Position numbers and translations under genes: made by a program. Positions 27,101-36,570 of a stretch of 64,000 nt of DNA are shown here, piece by piece. The stretch spans positions 124,001-188,000 of the forward strand of contig JAPYMA010000758.1 in assembly GCA_035041965.1 (NCBI GenBank). Direction: 5' to 3'. Position 1 is the stretch's first letter, and each line of letters opens with the position of its first letter. The notes under the pieces were generated by a model that was not told where the DNA came from, did not search any database, and saw nothing but the letters and a program-made list of their open reading frames with translations. The DNA is from Anisakis pegreffii (taxonomy: Eukaryota > Nematoda > Chromadorea > Rhabditida > Anisakidae).

Positions 27101-30100
27101 TAAATGGAGTATCGTAGTCGATTAATTCACGTAAAAATGTGCTTCTTGCACGTCTTCTGGGCAGTCTCGATAGAACAAACGAGTGAATTTGAGAGATTTT
27201 ATTCTTATTCGATTCATCTCTTGATGAATTCATCTCTCCATGATTAGTATTCGATTGAACTGGCGTTGACATTCGTCTGATGTTTGATTCATATTCTGAT
27301 GTTTTGTTCGGATGAAGATACTCGTTTAATTTACTATCAGATTTATTCAAATAAACTTTAGGATCACTCACTGATAGAGTTTTCTTCATCACTGGTTCAT
27401 TGGTTATCAATAATTAGAGCTGATAACTGAACAACGAGATGATTAGTTGGAATAGGGTTAATTCGTTCGATCAGAACTAACTCGATGTGGTTCGAAGATA
27501 ATATCTGAGAACTGGAGACAGATCGCATTCGAATTATCAGAGGATCGTTGAATAAGCGAATCAACGCCGAGTTATCACAGCGATTCTATTCAATCTTCTA
27601 ATTCGCTTACTAAGGAGGCAGTTAATTGGAGCGAACAAGAAATTATTAGTGGATTGAATGACTGAGCAATGAATATGAAAAATCAGGTAGAAGACTGTAA
27701 CTGAATATGAATGTTTCAAGATTCAAGAATATGAATGTTAATATCAACAATTATAATATTTAACTTGAAATTAAATTTGACACGTTCACTTGTTAATTAA
27801 TACTATGTCAATATAACGCGTTCTTCAGCATGCTATTGTTTTTTTTCATTCATTCAATCAACCATATTATATTCCAGTATAAAAATTTTTTCTAATAAAG
27901 TCTTTTCTCATGTCTTCACCATAACACATTCCAAGTGGTCTGTGTAAATAAGATGGTGAAAAGAACCGGTGAAATCAGTAAACAGAACGAAGTCTTTTTG
28001 AATCTTCAAAATGTGCCAGTAGCATTCATTCAGCACAAACTGTTATTCTAGCTTTTCAATAGAGTTGCATGTTTTTGTGAGTAATGAAATTTCAATTTAT
28101 TGAATGTAGCTGTATGATCAATTCGGAATATTCATTTGTTTCATTTAAACGATTGCATTCATTTGCTAACCTCATCGCCTGCGTCACCCGTTGAACCGAT
28201 TGGTATATCCATCTGCAATATTGAATCATTTTTCGAGTTATTTTACACCATTCATGAAGGCTTGTAACATTTCAGATGTCATGCACCTCAAACTAGGTGC
28301 CGTAATCATTTCAAAATTTGCAATTACACGTTATTGGAGTAACGACATGAGCAATGCAAATCTCAGAAAAAGCAATATTGAATGCGGTCAAGAGGGACTG
28401 AAACGAACCAGCTCAGCCTGAGAACGCAAACCATCCTCATCAGTAACAATTGTATTCGGTATTTGCATCTTCGACTCTTCTTGTTTCCTTTTCTTCTTCG
28501 CTTCGTCAGCCTTCTTATGCTCAGCCATCAGTCGTTCCTCTATTTCAGCAATACTTTCACGATGTCTTTTACGAGGATCATATTCATCTTCTTAATAAAA
28601 GTTACCTACCGTTATAACTATTATATTTTACTTGTGTACATGCAATCAACAAATAAGCAACAAACCACCATGTTCGAATTTCACCATTGCTGATGTGTGT
28701 GCCTCACCAAATTTACTGAGCGCATTGCATTTGAATAGACCACTTTTATCTTCAGTCATATGATTTATTGTCAAACGAGCTGTTTGACCGTCGAAAAATG
28801 TTCGAAATTCGGCTGAAGGCTTTATCTCACGTCCATCTCTGAATTCATTTATTATCACTATCGTTGTTGTGACTCGTTTTATCATGAATTCTTCCCTCTA
28901 ATCTCCCTGTTCATTTTGATTTTCTCGATTCTGATCTTATTGCCATGATATTAAAATTTAACTCAACATCATAACATCATGCCAATATAAAATTATATCT
29001 AAAATCGTAAATGATAGATTAGTCGTATTGTGTCATTATCAACAATCGCTGAACGTGAATGAAGCGCTAAACGTACTTGACCCATGCTATTTTAGTTGAG
29101 GGATCGCACTGAAATTCACATTCTAATACGACTGTTTCACCTTCTTTGGCCACCTGCAAATAGAACACATTAAAAATTCATCTTAATATTGCTAATAAAG
29201 AGAGAGCAGCTTTGAACGAAACTGTGTGCAGTTATCACTGGATGAATGAAGGGTTAATGAAGAATGAAGACCTTCGATTTGGCTGGTTCAAGTACCACAG
29301 GTGCACGCTTTGAGGTCGATTTAGCTTTATCAGTGCTGATCTCCTCATATTCGGTGAATGGACTCTTTGATCTCGATTTGGATCTTCTCTTCGATGGACT
29401 CTTACTTCGCTGTCGAGCTTTCTTCTCATCCGGTAGCGGCAATGTTGTTTCACTCTTTCGTTTTACATTTTCTGAAAAATACTCTTTCAAGATACGATTA
29501 CTCGAATCTCATTCCACTGTGATCTTATTCGATTATGAATTAAAGCGGATACTTATTATTACAAACTATGGAATATTCTCGTTGATGAAGCAACTATCAA
29601 ACCAACTAACGTGCATCAACGTCCATTTTGCTATCGTCCGCTTGTTCCAATTCTGACTTCTCAACATTGTCTGCGGCCTTCTTTCGTGTCTTTGCATCGC
29701 GTTCTTCAACTACTTGGCCGTCTTTCTCCGAGCGTTTTTGTGCTGATTTAAATTCAGCACCGTTGACCATCTCGGTCGTTTTCTCAGTGATTTTACCACT
29801 TGGTGGTTTACCCTTTATCTGACCACCAGCGCTATCTGCATCCTCTAATTCACTTCGTTCGCTTTTCATCGTATCTTTCATATCCGTTTTATCGCCGACT
29901 TGTGCTTTGTGTGCTGTGGTTTCATCTGCTTTTTCCATTTCCTTGACTGGCGTTGAGGTTCTCGAACGAACCGACTTTTTGGGGGTTCCTTCTCGAGACT
30001 TCAACGATTTCTTTGGTGTCCCTTCACGACTTTTCATTTGCTTCTTTGGTGTGCCTGCAATTCATAGCCGTTAATGAGTGCTTCCGTTCAGTATTAATGT

Positions 30101-33100
30101 CTTTTCAAGCTGTCACTGTGACGAAGCGGAAAATGAACTGAACCTGGCCGTGAAGTGGGTTTTGGTGATGCTGAATGCTTCTCCCGCTTCTCACTCTTCT
30201 CCTGTCTTTCTTCAGTGTCTTGCTCGAAATTAAGTGCTAAATTCGCATTGGTTTCACCTTGATCATCCTTTATATTACAACGGTATTGTCCCGCGTCACC
30301 AGCCGATGGACCCTGAATCGAATTCTCGCCGTAGCGCTCTTGACAGTTCAGCATTAATATTTTTACAAGATATCACTCTAGAAATTTAGGGCTTTACAAG
30401 ACATCACTTTAGAATTTAGCGCTTTCATTCTTTGCTCCATCCAGTGAAATGACTGCTACAGATTATATCGCAATGAACATTCAGCTCGAAGCAAATCCCA
30501 GTTTTTCGACCTCATATCAATTCATTGAGCATGTACAACTCCATCAGGTAAATGATCAATACTTTTTCTTTTGTCAGTTAACCAGATGATATCAACGCGA
30601 ATAAAACAAACATCAAATATAAAATAACGAGAATTGGAATGATGAAAACGAACATGAATTTCGAGTTGAAAAAGATGCTGTGAATCGCCCAAATCGGTAT
30701 AAACGACTTTAAAAAGCGAACTCTCGTAGATAGCCGCGCCATCTTTATACCATTGTGCAGTTGGCGTTGATGCGCTCTTCACACGACATTCCATAACCAC
30801 CAATGCACCGCCATCTTTTGGTATTATTTTGGGTTTACTCAAAAACGTTGGTCCTTTGCTTGGCTTTTGATCATCTGCGCCACCTGAATGTGATGTGCTA
30901 ATCAGTGAAACAAATGAATTGCTGCTCAATTATTATTCACCACTTTCTCTTTGATCAGTTCATTATTGGTGCCTGTTTGAGGGTGCGATACTTTGTAATT
31001 TGTTGGAACAACCGACAATTCATTTGCTTCACAAGAACAATGAGAATTGGAATGATGCAAAGATAAGATCATTTGATTAGGCTTAATCTCATTTATGGTA
31101 ACGAAATGATTTGAATTACTTCAACTTTTCAACTCAGTTCAGCAGCTAAAACTTTTGAAGTAAATAAAGCAGTTCGATGCAGAGATAAGACGAAAATCGC
31201 AGTTATTGTGCAGTAAGATGAATTTCTCCTTCCAAAAATGATTATAACCACTCATTAATAATGTTCTTGCGTTTTTTTGTTGCTCTTAGTCAACTGAGAT
31301 AACATACTTTTTATCCCGAAAAAGGACACATAGATTGTTAACTTACTTCTTGTTTCGAAAAGATAGCATATTTATTATCCCGAAAAAAGAACATAAATTG
31401 TTTGTAAGGTGTTTGTGAGACCGTATACGAGCCTAACTAGCAAATTTGACACCGTTTAATAGGAAAATCGTGAAATTGTCGAAATCTTAAAAATTCGAAC
31501 TAGATTGAGATGAGTTTAAGCTCAGTCTGAGACCAATAACTGAGCTGAGGTTATCAGCCTTACGTTCACGTTTCGCTTAAGCTCCAGATATTTTCATTCA
31601 ATAATATCCAGCAGTGTTCCAATCTGATTTTCAACACTCTTCAGGGTACGAGTTTATTAACGAGGAAAATTTCCCACATGGAGAGAGGTAAAATTTATGT
31701 ACATGTTAAGATGTGCAGAAATATCTTGCTAAATTAATCTTCTTTTTTTGTTCGCTGCCCTTGATGTGTAGAAAGACCGAATGAAAGCAGCTGATGCAAG
31801 TGAAAAAATAAACAAAAAATTTGAGCGAATGAGTAATGAATAGTGCGGAGGAGTTTCGAAATAATGCCATGTGTTGCTGTTGAAGAGTGGATTATGTGAA
31901 GCCGTTTGAATGGAATGAGAGAAGAGATATACGTTGGCGATGCATAGTTGCAGGCAGATCAAGGCAATGGTAATGACTCTTTGCATTTGGCACGATTGAA
32001 CGGATAGAATTTGATAAAACTAATGCGATTTTTATTTGCTGATTAATGATGAACTCGTGAGACAATAATGCCATTGAAATATTCAAAATGATTATCTCAA
32101 ATATCGGTTTGATGAGAATTTTTGAAAGAAGAGAGCCAAACGAATGCTATGTAAATTGCTTCTTTTCGATGCGATTAAACACTGATTAAAAATTTTCAAG
32201 CATAAAATCTCGCTCTGCGTCTACTTTTACGTTCATCTTTAATCATGTGAATTTTATGCGACAAGCAAAAACTGATTATCGCTTCAATAAGGATCGAACC
32301 TGCGAAATTGAGGTTAATATTTGCATTTGATTCACCGAACTGATTACTTGCTGTACATTTATACGCTCCTCCATCGCCCACACTCGGTTCCTAAAATGAA
32401 ATAAGATCATCGAAACAACCAAAAATTACATCCACATATCTCTCTGCCAACAGCAGCAGCAGCATCTCCCGATAGTAAGTCATTATTTCACGAATGTTGT
32501 TTTCACCACATGCTGAGATGTATTTTTTTCGCTCGAAAAACTGCAGAAAACAGTTGTGTTCAGCGATGCCAAGTCAATGATTTATATGAAACGGTTGCAT
32601 GAATGATTCATGTGTTGTTCGTTAGTTGATTGATATAATTTTTTGTTTGAAACTGGATGAATTTACTTTCTAAACTTTAAAAAATCCAAGAGACTGTCAA
32701 CAAAGCACTCCATTACTGCTATTCATTTATCTTTTCACCGCGACACATCTATCACAATCGGTTTTGATCTTCGTTTACTTTACAATCCAAATCAACTTAC
32801 TGACTTTGTTCAGTCCATTATTTTATCATACCACATTTACACAAAGTAAGTTATCCAGTAAGATGGATGTCTGCCCATCTCAATATTCCCGTTTAATATT
32901 TCAACAATAAATATTCAATTCGACCGAAGTGATTTCCAAAATTTCGGACAAAAAATCGCTGATAGCAAGACGGCATCTCAATTGATGAAAACTGCACACT
33001 AGAGTTTGAAATTCGAAGCTAATTTATGCGATTGCCTTTGAAGTTTATCGTAATCATGCATGGATCAGGGGATTAGCAAAATATGAGGTATTGTTGATAA

Positions 33101-34276
33101 AAGGTAGTTGATTCAGACGTTTTTGAACGAGGTAGGGTGAATGAATGTATATTATAAAGTTCCTTCTGCTTTATTGGATTCAAATGCTCGTGAAATCCAA
33201 AAATTAACATTATGGAATGTATCACAAAGCGATTACTGCCATATGAAATTCTTCATATATTGATAACTTTGGCCGATTATTGAAATCGATCGCTCGTTTG
33301 CAGATATTTATCCACTCGTGAATGATTGATTTACTCGTTAACGGTGAACGGTCTACCTATGCGCTAGTCAGGTGATTACAAACGGCTTATTGTTGCACTC
33401 CCCTTCAAGTGACCTCATCACAAACTTTGAGCAAGCAAACGGATCGCACAATGTAATCCCACTTAATCAATGAAACTGCTCTAGTAAAGTAGAGTTTACG
33501 ACGATAATCCATCATGTTCTATCGTAAACCTATCAAATTTCATCTATGGTGGCTGATTTAAGTGCGAATGATGATTAATTTGCTAATGATGCAGCAGCTC
33601 GGCAACGAGCATAGAAATCAGTATCGTTTCTTGATCATAAACTGAAATTTTGAACAACAAACAAAAACGTGTTCTCTGCAGTAAAGTGGAAGAGGCGTTT
33701 TGAAGTTTCGAACAAATGCCCGTCAATAATCAAACGATGAGATTTGCAATGGGAATGCTATAAATCCCAACTAACGGCGATCATTACCGATAAGATAACA
33801 ACTGTTAAAAAGACAGATTTATTTTGCTCTATATCCAATGAGTAATTTGTTTTAAAAAGTCCCACTTCTTAGCTCAATCCAACTCAATAACAATTTCGCA
33901 ACACATCATACCGCGAATACATGAATGTGGTGCATTATTTTTGAACTTTTCAAAAAAATGCTTACGGCAGAACATGTGAGAACGGGGTAATGAAAAAAAT
34001 GAATGAAGAACGAATGCTCATTAGGTGTGATATGGCAATATTATTAAATAAGCAAATAACATGACGTACTTTGATAATAAGAACTGCCTTGTAGAGAATA
34101 TCTTGCAAATTGGTCAGTGTTAGCGTAACACGAGGACCTGCTGAAATTGGCGTACCGGCATGGTGCCATACAATATCTGGGGATGGATCTGCTTCAAGAT
34201 GACATTCCATCAGTAGATCTCCTTGCGGAGTCTGCTGGATGGATGGCTTCTTGGTGAATCGAGGTGCTCCAGGCAT
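1..34276 (-). CDS. unc-22: Twitchin, giant titin-like muscle kinase (5' two thirds, runs off left edge)
   Basis: Twitchin lies in the A-band of body-wall muscle and regulates contraction and relaxation; the family carries about 30 Ig domains, about 31 Fn3 domains and one autoinhibited Ser/Thr kinase. The start is the ATG at 34276, opening MPGAPRFTKKPSIQQTP, which matches the known twitchin N-terminus. I place 52 exons (see the block entries); all junctions keep frame and give about 4,836 codons. Visible repeats are Fn3 modules with the WxPPxDDGGxPI...Y signature and Ig modules with KAG...GEPxPxxxW...RSDSGxYxxxAxNxxG. Order: Ig1-3, linker, Ig4-9, then (Fn3-Fn3-Ig) units. The kinase, remaining Fn3 and C-terminal Ig domains must lie left of base 1. 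One exon is 5,159 nt, while no other exceeds 444 nt. Least certain junctions: 13291/13109 and the linker exons. Confidence 0.97.
371..5529 (-). other. unc-22: unc-22 exon 51: single 5.16-kb exon with 5 full Ig and 12 Fn3 domains
   Basis: The exon runs from acceptor tttgcag at 5530 (codon split G|GT) to a donor gtttcc after ATTGAG at 371. It encodes about 1,719 residues with no interruption. The order is Fn3, then Ig-Fn3-Fn3 four times, then Ig-Fn3-Fn3-Fn3, then most of another Ig. The Ig modules start at RHLAPKIDRSAIEE, RHLAPKIDRSTLLE, RKLAPKINIAGLLD, RYVKPEITSQ and MFEAPQFDLG; the last, partial one starts at LERPCLDLSALK. The triple Fn3 near the end matches the known change of super-repeat register in twitchin. 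Sequence read past 371 is intron (it gives VSMFHS...). Confidence 0.97.
13901..14010. repeat. Intronic dispersed repeat, copy 1
   Basis: This stretch inside the unc-22 intron 13842-14099 shares a core of about 100 bp with 15221-15341 in the intron 15115-15408. Shared words in order: atactcaattgcat, ctgatttcattc/ccgatttcattc, tgcttcaaatta, ttcgagtaactgt and cgacacatt. Both copies have the same orientation. It could be a short mobile repeat or a relic of domain-unit duplication. Confidence 0.7.
15221..15341. repeat. Intronic dispersed repeat, copy 2
   Basis: Second copy of the repeat at 13901-14010, same orientation, about 1.3 kb away, with an extra 10 to 15 bases in the middle (cgcaaacgattttggg region). 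The flanking exons of the two introns are not paralogous positions of the Fn3/Ig super-repeat, which favours a mobile or copied intronic sequence. Confidence 0.7.
15672..19961 (-). other. unc-22: unc-22 exons 15-26: Ig domains 4-9 and entry into the first Fn3
   Basis: Exons 19826-19961, 19634-19710, 19298-19497, 18760-19012, 18540-18675, 18271-18409, 17969-18114, 17482-17751, 17068-17147, 16635-16865, 16159-16332 and 15672-15947. Exon 15 begins RRSSVDMRRES, a basic, potentially phosphorylatable stretch, before Ig4. Exon 18 holds a Gly/Ala spacer and the very conserved MTEAERRQSLFPGKK followed by Ig5. Next come Ig6 (EPPMKYNF...), Ig7 (EPRHTFVIPLKSQK...), Ig8 (ALNKFIVKLADMEV...) and Ig9 (IDMEAGKPEVIKIPFQIKG...). 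Exon 26 finishes Ig9 (DTGKWALELGNSGG) and starts the first Fn3 (KAPNGPLETSN). Every junction is in frame. Confidence 0.95.
20824..20843. repeat. (AG)n microsatellite
   Basis: About ten AG dinucleotides, 28 bp beyond the donor of unc-22 exon 14 (exon end 20871). It reads as CT repeats on the transcribed strand, inside the intron. Confidence 0.95.
23126..23144 (-). CDS. unc-22: Candidate 19-nt alternative first exon of unc-22 (MIVSNK)
   Basis: A strong acceptor (ttcacag) is followed by G, then ATG ATC GTT TCA AAT AAG, then a consensus donor gtaaat. The end phase is 0, so it joins directly to exon 12 at 23047 (LKKTPKKKAEE). As an internal exon it fails: the extra G would shift the frame after phase-0 exon 11, giving a TAA. 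It works only as a first coding exon, for example after spliced-leader addition at the AG. That would give a twitchin isoform lacking Ig1-3, driven from the intron that also holds the MITE at 23847-24466. Confidence 0.42.
23847..24466. mobile_element. Candidate hAT-like MITE in an unc-22 intron
   Basis: The ends are inverted: CAGTGGTGGGCA at the left and TACCCATCACTG at the right (reverse complement CAGTGATGGGTA), the CAGNGNTGGG type of hAT elements. The flanking 8-mers are ttaattat (23839-23846) and ataatcat (24467-24474), 6 of 8 matching, consistent with an aged 8-bp target duplication. The interior (about 620 bp) is rich in short 'agcg/cgct' words in both orientations and has no long ORF, so it would be non-autonomous. 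Its base composition is less AT-rich than the surrounding intron. Confidence 0.6.
27024..27389 (-). CDS. unc-22: Candidate alternative or extra unc-22 linker exon (122 codons)
   Basis: An open frame from ATG at 27389 ends at a good donor (GCATCG|gtaaaa) in phase 0, the phase needed to join the next twitchin exon at 25689. The product is basic, Ser/Thr-rich and disordered (MKKTLSVSDPKVYLNKSDSK... SRLPRRRARSTFLREL ... FSQYSDSDSPTP). Its composition resembles the flanking twitchin linker. The frame is closed by a TAA a few codons upstream of the ATG. It could be an alternative first exon (start MKKTLS) or an internal exon using a nearby AG such as gatgaag|AAA, also phase 0. I know no homologue of this stretch, so it may be lineage-specific or simply not used. 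Confidence 0.4.
28669..29471 (-). other. unc-22: unc-22 exons 6-8: RS-rich spacer and Ig domain 3
   Basis: Exons 29272-29471, 29077-29153 and 28669-28838. Exon 6 starts with a basic RS tract (RQRSKSPSKRRSKSRSKSP) and ends in APVVLEPAKSK, the first strand of Ig3. Exon 7 carries the first Cys and the core Trp (VLECEFQCDP...IAWVK). Exon 8 carries EDKSGLFKCNALSKFGEAHT with the second Cys. The phase changes (0, 2, 1) all close. The RS tract could be a phosphorylation target or a nucleic-acid-like basic patch; that is inference only. Confidence 0.9.
29611..30883 (-). other. unc-22: unc-22 exons 3-5: Ig domain 2 and KSREGTPKK linker
   Basis: Exons 30654-30883, 30144-30312 and 29611-30054 (phases 1-0-1-1). 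The first two encode Ig2, from GPTFLSKPKIIPKDGG to DAGQYRCNIKDDQGET. Exon 5 is a disordered, highly charged linker. It opens with back-to-back copies of a KSREGTPKK motif (MKSREGTPKK, LKSREGTPKK, then a divergent VRSRTSTPVK) and continues acidic and lysine-rich to MDVDA. Comparable SREGTPK repeats occur in twitchin of Caenorhabditis, so this is conserved spacer, not noise. The 1.4 kb intron upstream (30884-32299) contains a diverged direct repeat near 31.3 kb. Confidence 0.92.
30362..30422. repeat. Two-copy tandem repeat (about 31 bp unit)
   Basis: Two head-to-tail copies at 30362-30392 and 30393-30422, each running tttacaagaYatcactYtag, then aatttagSgc. They differ at a few sites and by one base in length. 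They lie in the unc-22 intron between exons 3 and 4. Confidence 0.85.
31296..31402. repeat. Diverged direct repeat, period about 64 bp
   Basis: Two similar segments, about 31296-31340 and 31360-31402, each reading roughly gataRcatactttTTATCCCGAAAAA(a)g-acat-gattgtt. They lie in the 1.4-kb unc-22 intron between exons 2 and 3. No coding potential is seen. Confidence 0.7.
32300..34276 (-). other. unc-22: unc-22 exons 1-2: start codon and Ig domain 1
   Basis: Exon 1 is 34070-34276 (ATG at 34276-34274, donor gtacgt, phase 0) and exon 2 is 32300-32390 (acceptor ttttag, donor gttcga, phase 1). Together they encode one I-set Ig: APRFTKKP opens strand A, ECHLEADPSPDIVW gives the Cys and the core Trp, and GDGGAYKCTASNQFGESNA gives the second Cys and the G strand. 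The 1.7 kb intron between them (32391-34069) is AT-rich and shows no convincing exon. No AG lies directly before the ATG, so the 5' UTR is probably a continuous or more distant exon. Confidence 0.93.
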
Positions 34277-36570
34277 TATGAATATGCAGTAATAACAGTA
34301 TCAACAAACGGCGATTCAATATAAATAATAACAATTAGTATCGGTTAAGGTAATAATAAAGTAACAAGCACGTTTACGTAACCGACAGCTGAAGCCCAAC
34401 CAGGGGCTCGGAGCACCGGTGTTCGTAAGATCAGATATGAAGATAGGCAATGAACGTATTCGTCGTCTGATCAAGAATTATAAAGGACTAAAGTATCGGC
34501 GGTGGTTCAGACCACATAGTAAAATGCTAACAGTTATCAGTAATCGGTCGACAGTAAGCCCAAGCCAGGACCAGTCGAACTGAAGCAGGAGAATGATGAA
34601 ACGATTGAAGAACGCAACACAACACAATACAACACAACAATGCAGTGATTTAGTATAAGTCAGCAATGAGCATAATATCAGTTCGGATCGAGATTTGAAT
34701 CTGGCTGGTGGAATGGTTAGAACGGATGATAATAACTGATAATGCTAATGCTAGAGATGATAGAGACACGGGCAGATCTCAATAAAGTAGAATTGAATAT
34801 GTCATATCGCATTCACTTGGCTACTGCTACCTTCTTCATAAAACTTGGTTGAGTGAGTAGTTGTTTGTAGGATGACGAATAGATACTGCTCTAGTGAGTT
34901 AGAGATGCACGATGAGCGGACGATAGCTGGATGTTGCTAGATGATAGGTGTTATGTGGAATGTTGCTGCTGCTGCTTCTTCAATCTCATCCTCAACCTCA
35001 GCTTCAGCTTGAGTCTAGTCTCTGAATCTCTCGAGTGTGCATCCACTCTTGCATAATTATACAAACAAAATCCAGTGTCTGCTCTAAACTCTAAAAATAA
35101 TTTCAGCCAACGATTGCATCGCCCCTTCAATACAGCCAATCCGTCCGCCTCGTTGCATATATCCCCACAAATTCTTCAAACAAGCACATATTTTTATTCT
35201 TGCATTACATCATATACCTATTTGTATCTTCTTACCTATCCTTATCATTATCATTCATTCATTTGTGTTTATTATTGTTATTGTTATTATTGCATATACA
35301 CATACCCATCCAATGTACTCTGCAAAGATTGCACTTTACTATATCCACTCGCTCTCAGATTACATGAAGAGCATTTCGAAACATCCTTCAATTGTCTAAT
35401 GGGAACGTCAACAGTTCACATCTTCAAATGGAGCATTTCGAAACTTTGGTAGAATGCTTGTTGAAATGTGCATAAACTGGTGTATGATTTGAATGTTCTC
35501 TATTCATTCGATTCTGATATTGTTCTCTATCCGATGCAATCATTTCAGCGATACAATCGAACAACTTTACAAAAACAACTCTTTCACAGTTCACCTCAAA
35601 AACAATCTGCAATGGGGTTCGAAATGAGCCTTCAAACGTTCCAAAACTGATTTTAATTATGCGATAACAAATGCTCACTGCCAGTTCAGTGTTGCTGTTA
35701 TCATCATTATGTGGTGTTGACTTACCAATTTATTTTCAAGACCCACTGAACGAGTAATTTTTTTTTCAAAATAAAAATATCAACTGTAATCTTTCACTGC
35801 TCTCTCAATGAACGAAGCCAATCGTCCGTCCGATCGAATAACACTCATTAATTCGCCCACATTTCAGCGAAAATAAAGATTGAACGGATGCTTATTCTGT
35901 ATTATCGGCAGTATTCTTTTACCGTCAGCGAACCAAAATATTTGATCATTAAAGGATTTAAATATCAACGAAAATATGTATATTCTTCAGTTGCGTGCGT
36001 TGTTTCTTCTGCAAATAAATACTTAATCAATCAAACGTCTAGTGCACTACGATAAAGTTGCATTCATGATGATCAACTCAATCAAGTGATAAAATACTTC
36101 CCCATTTCTACTCGAAATCAATTATCGGTCTTTTTTGTTTTTAATTCACTCGAATAATAAAAGTTCATTTTGTATAACAAATAATACCACATATACAATT
36201 GTCATTGAACAGTGACTTTGAATGTCTTAACAGAATTTCTGTGGTGCATTGCATTGTTTCTGAAATTATCAATACGCTGACTTGCACGACTCATGTTGCA
36301 TTAAGACCAAATATTGCGAGCAAATTCAAAGAACAACGCAGAGACTTTCACATGCTCTCAACAAAATTTATTTGGAATCCAACAATCTTTTGTGAACATA
36401 CAAACATCAAACATGTAAAATAAACGAATTCATTGAATTGATAAATACAATTATACGAACAACATCAAAGCAACACAACCTTCGAAATTCACTGCCCAAA
36501 TCGAGACTCTGTTGTACATTACATTTTATATCTGCACGGTACATGTATAATAAACAAACAAATCAATGAA
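34277..36570. other. Intergenic: unc-22 5' flank and SEN54 3' flank
   Basis: 2.3 kb between two minus-strand genes. It should contain the main unc-22 promoter. I see pyrimidine-rich blocks and a run of simple TTATTG repeats around 35.27-35.30 kb, but no recognised muscle enhancer, no RNA gene and no coding exon. Short ORFs here are in AT-rich low-complexity sequence. Confidence 0.7.
36367..36372 (-). terminator. Possible poly(A) signal of SEN54
   Basis: AATAAA on the minus strand, 199 nt past the TGA at 36571-36573. No closer canonical signal was noticed. Assignment is by position only. Confidence 0.4.

Larger units (their letters stand above)
20871..28590 (-). other. unc-22: unc-22 exons 9-14: long disordered linker between '​Ig3 and Ig4
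   Basis: Exons 28409-28590, 25504-25689, 24598-24654, 22913-23047, 21357-21425 and 20871-21179, all joined in phase 0. Exon 9 is a charged helix (RHRESIAEIEERLMAEHKKA). Exon 10 carries the twitchin-like acidic stretch SEDEMSESISELPN. Exon 11 is only 57 nt (QSKQTGD...SSSSPFN) between cag and gttatg. Exons 12 and 14 carry LKKV-type motifs (ALKKVDRDAE, GIKLKKVQRA) known from this part of twitchin. Exon 12 may instead end at a donor 9 nt earlier. The introns are long (up to 2.7 kb) and hold the hAT-like element and the candidate alternative exons listed separately. This part is poorly conserved, so exons may be missing. Confidence 0.78.
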
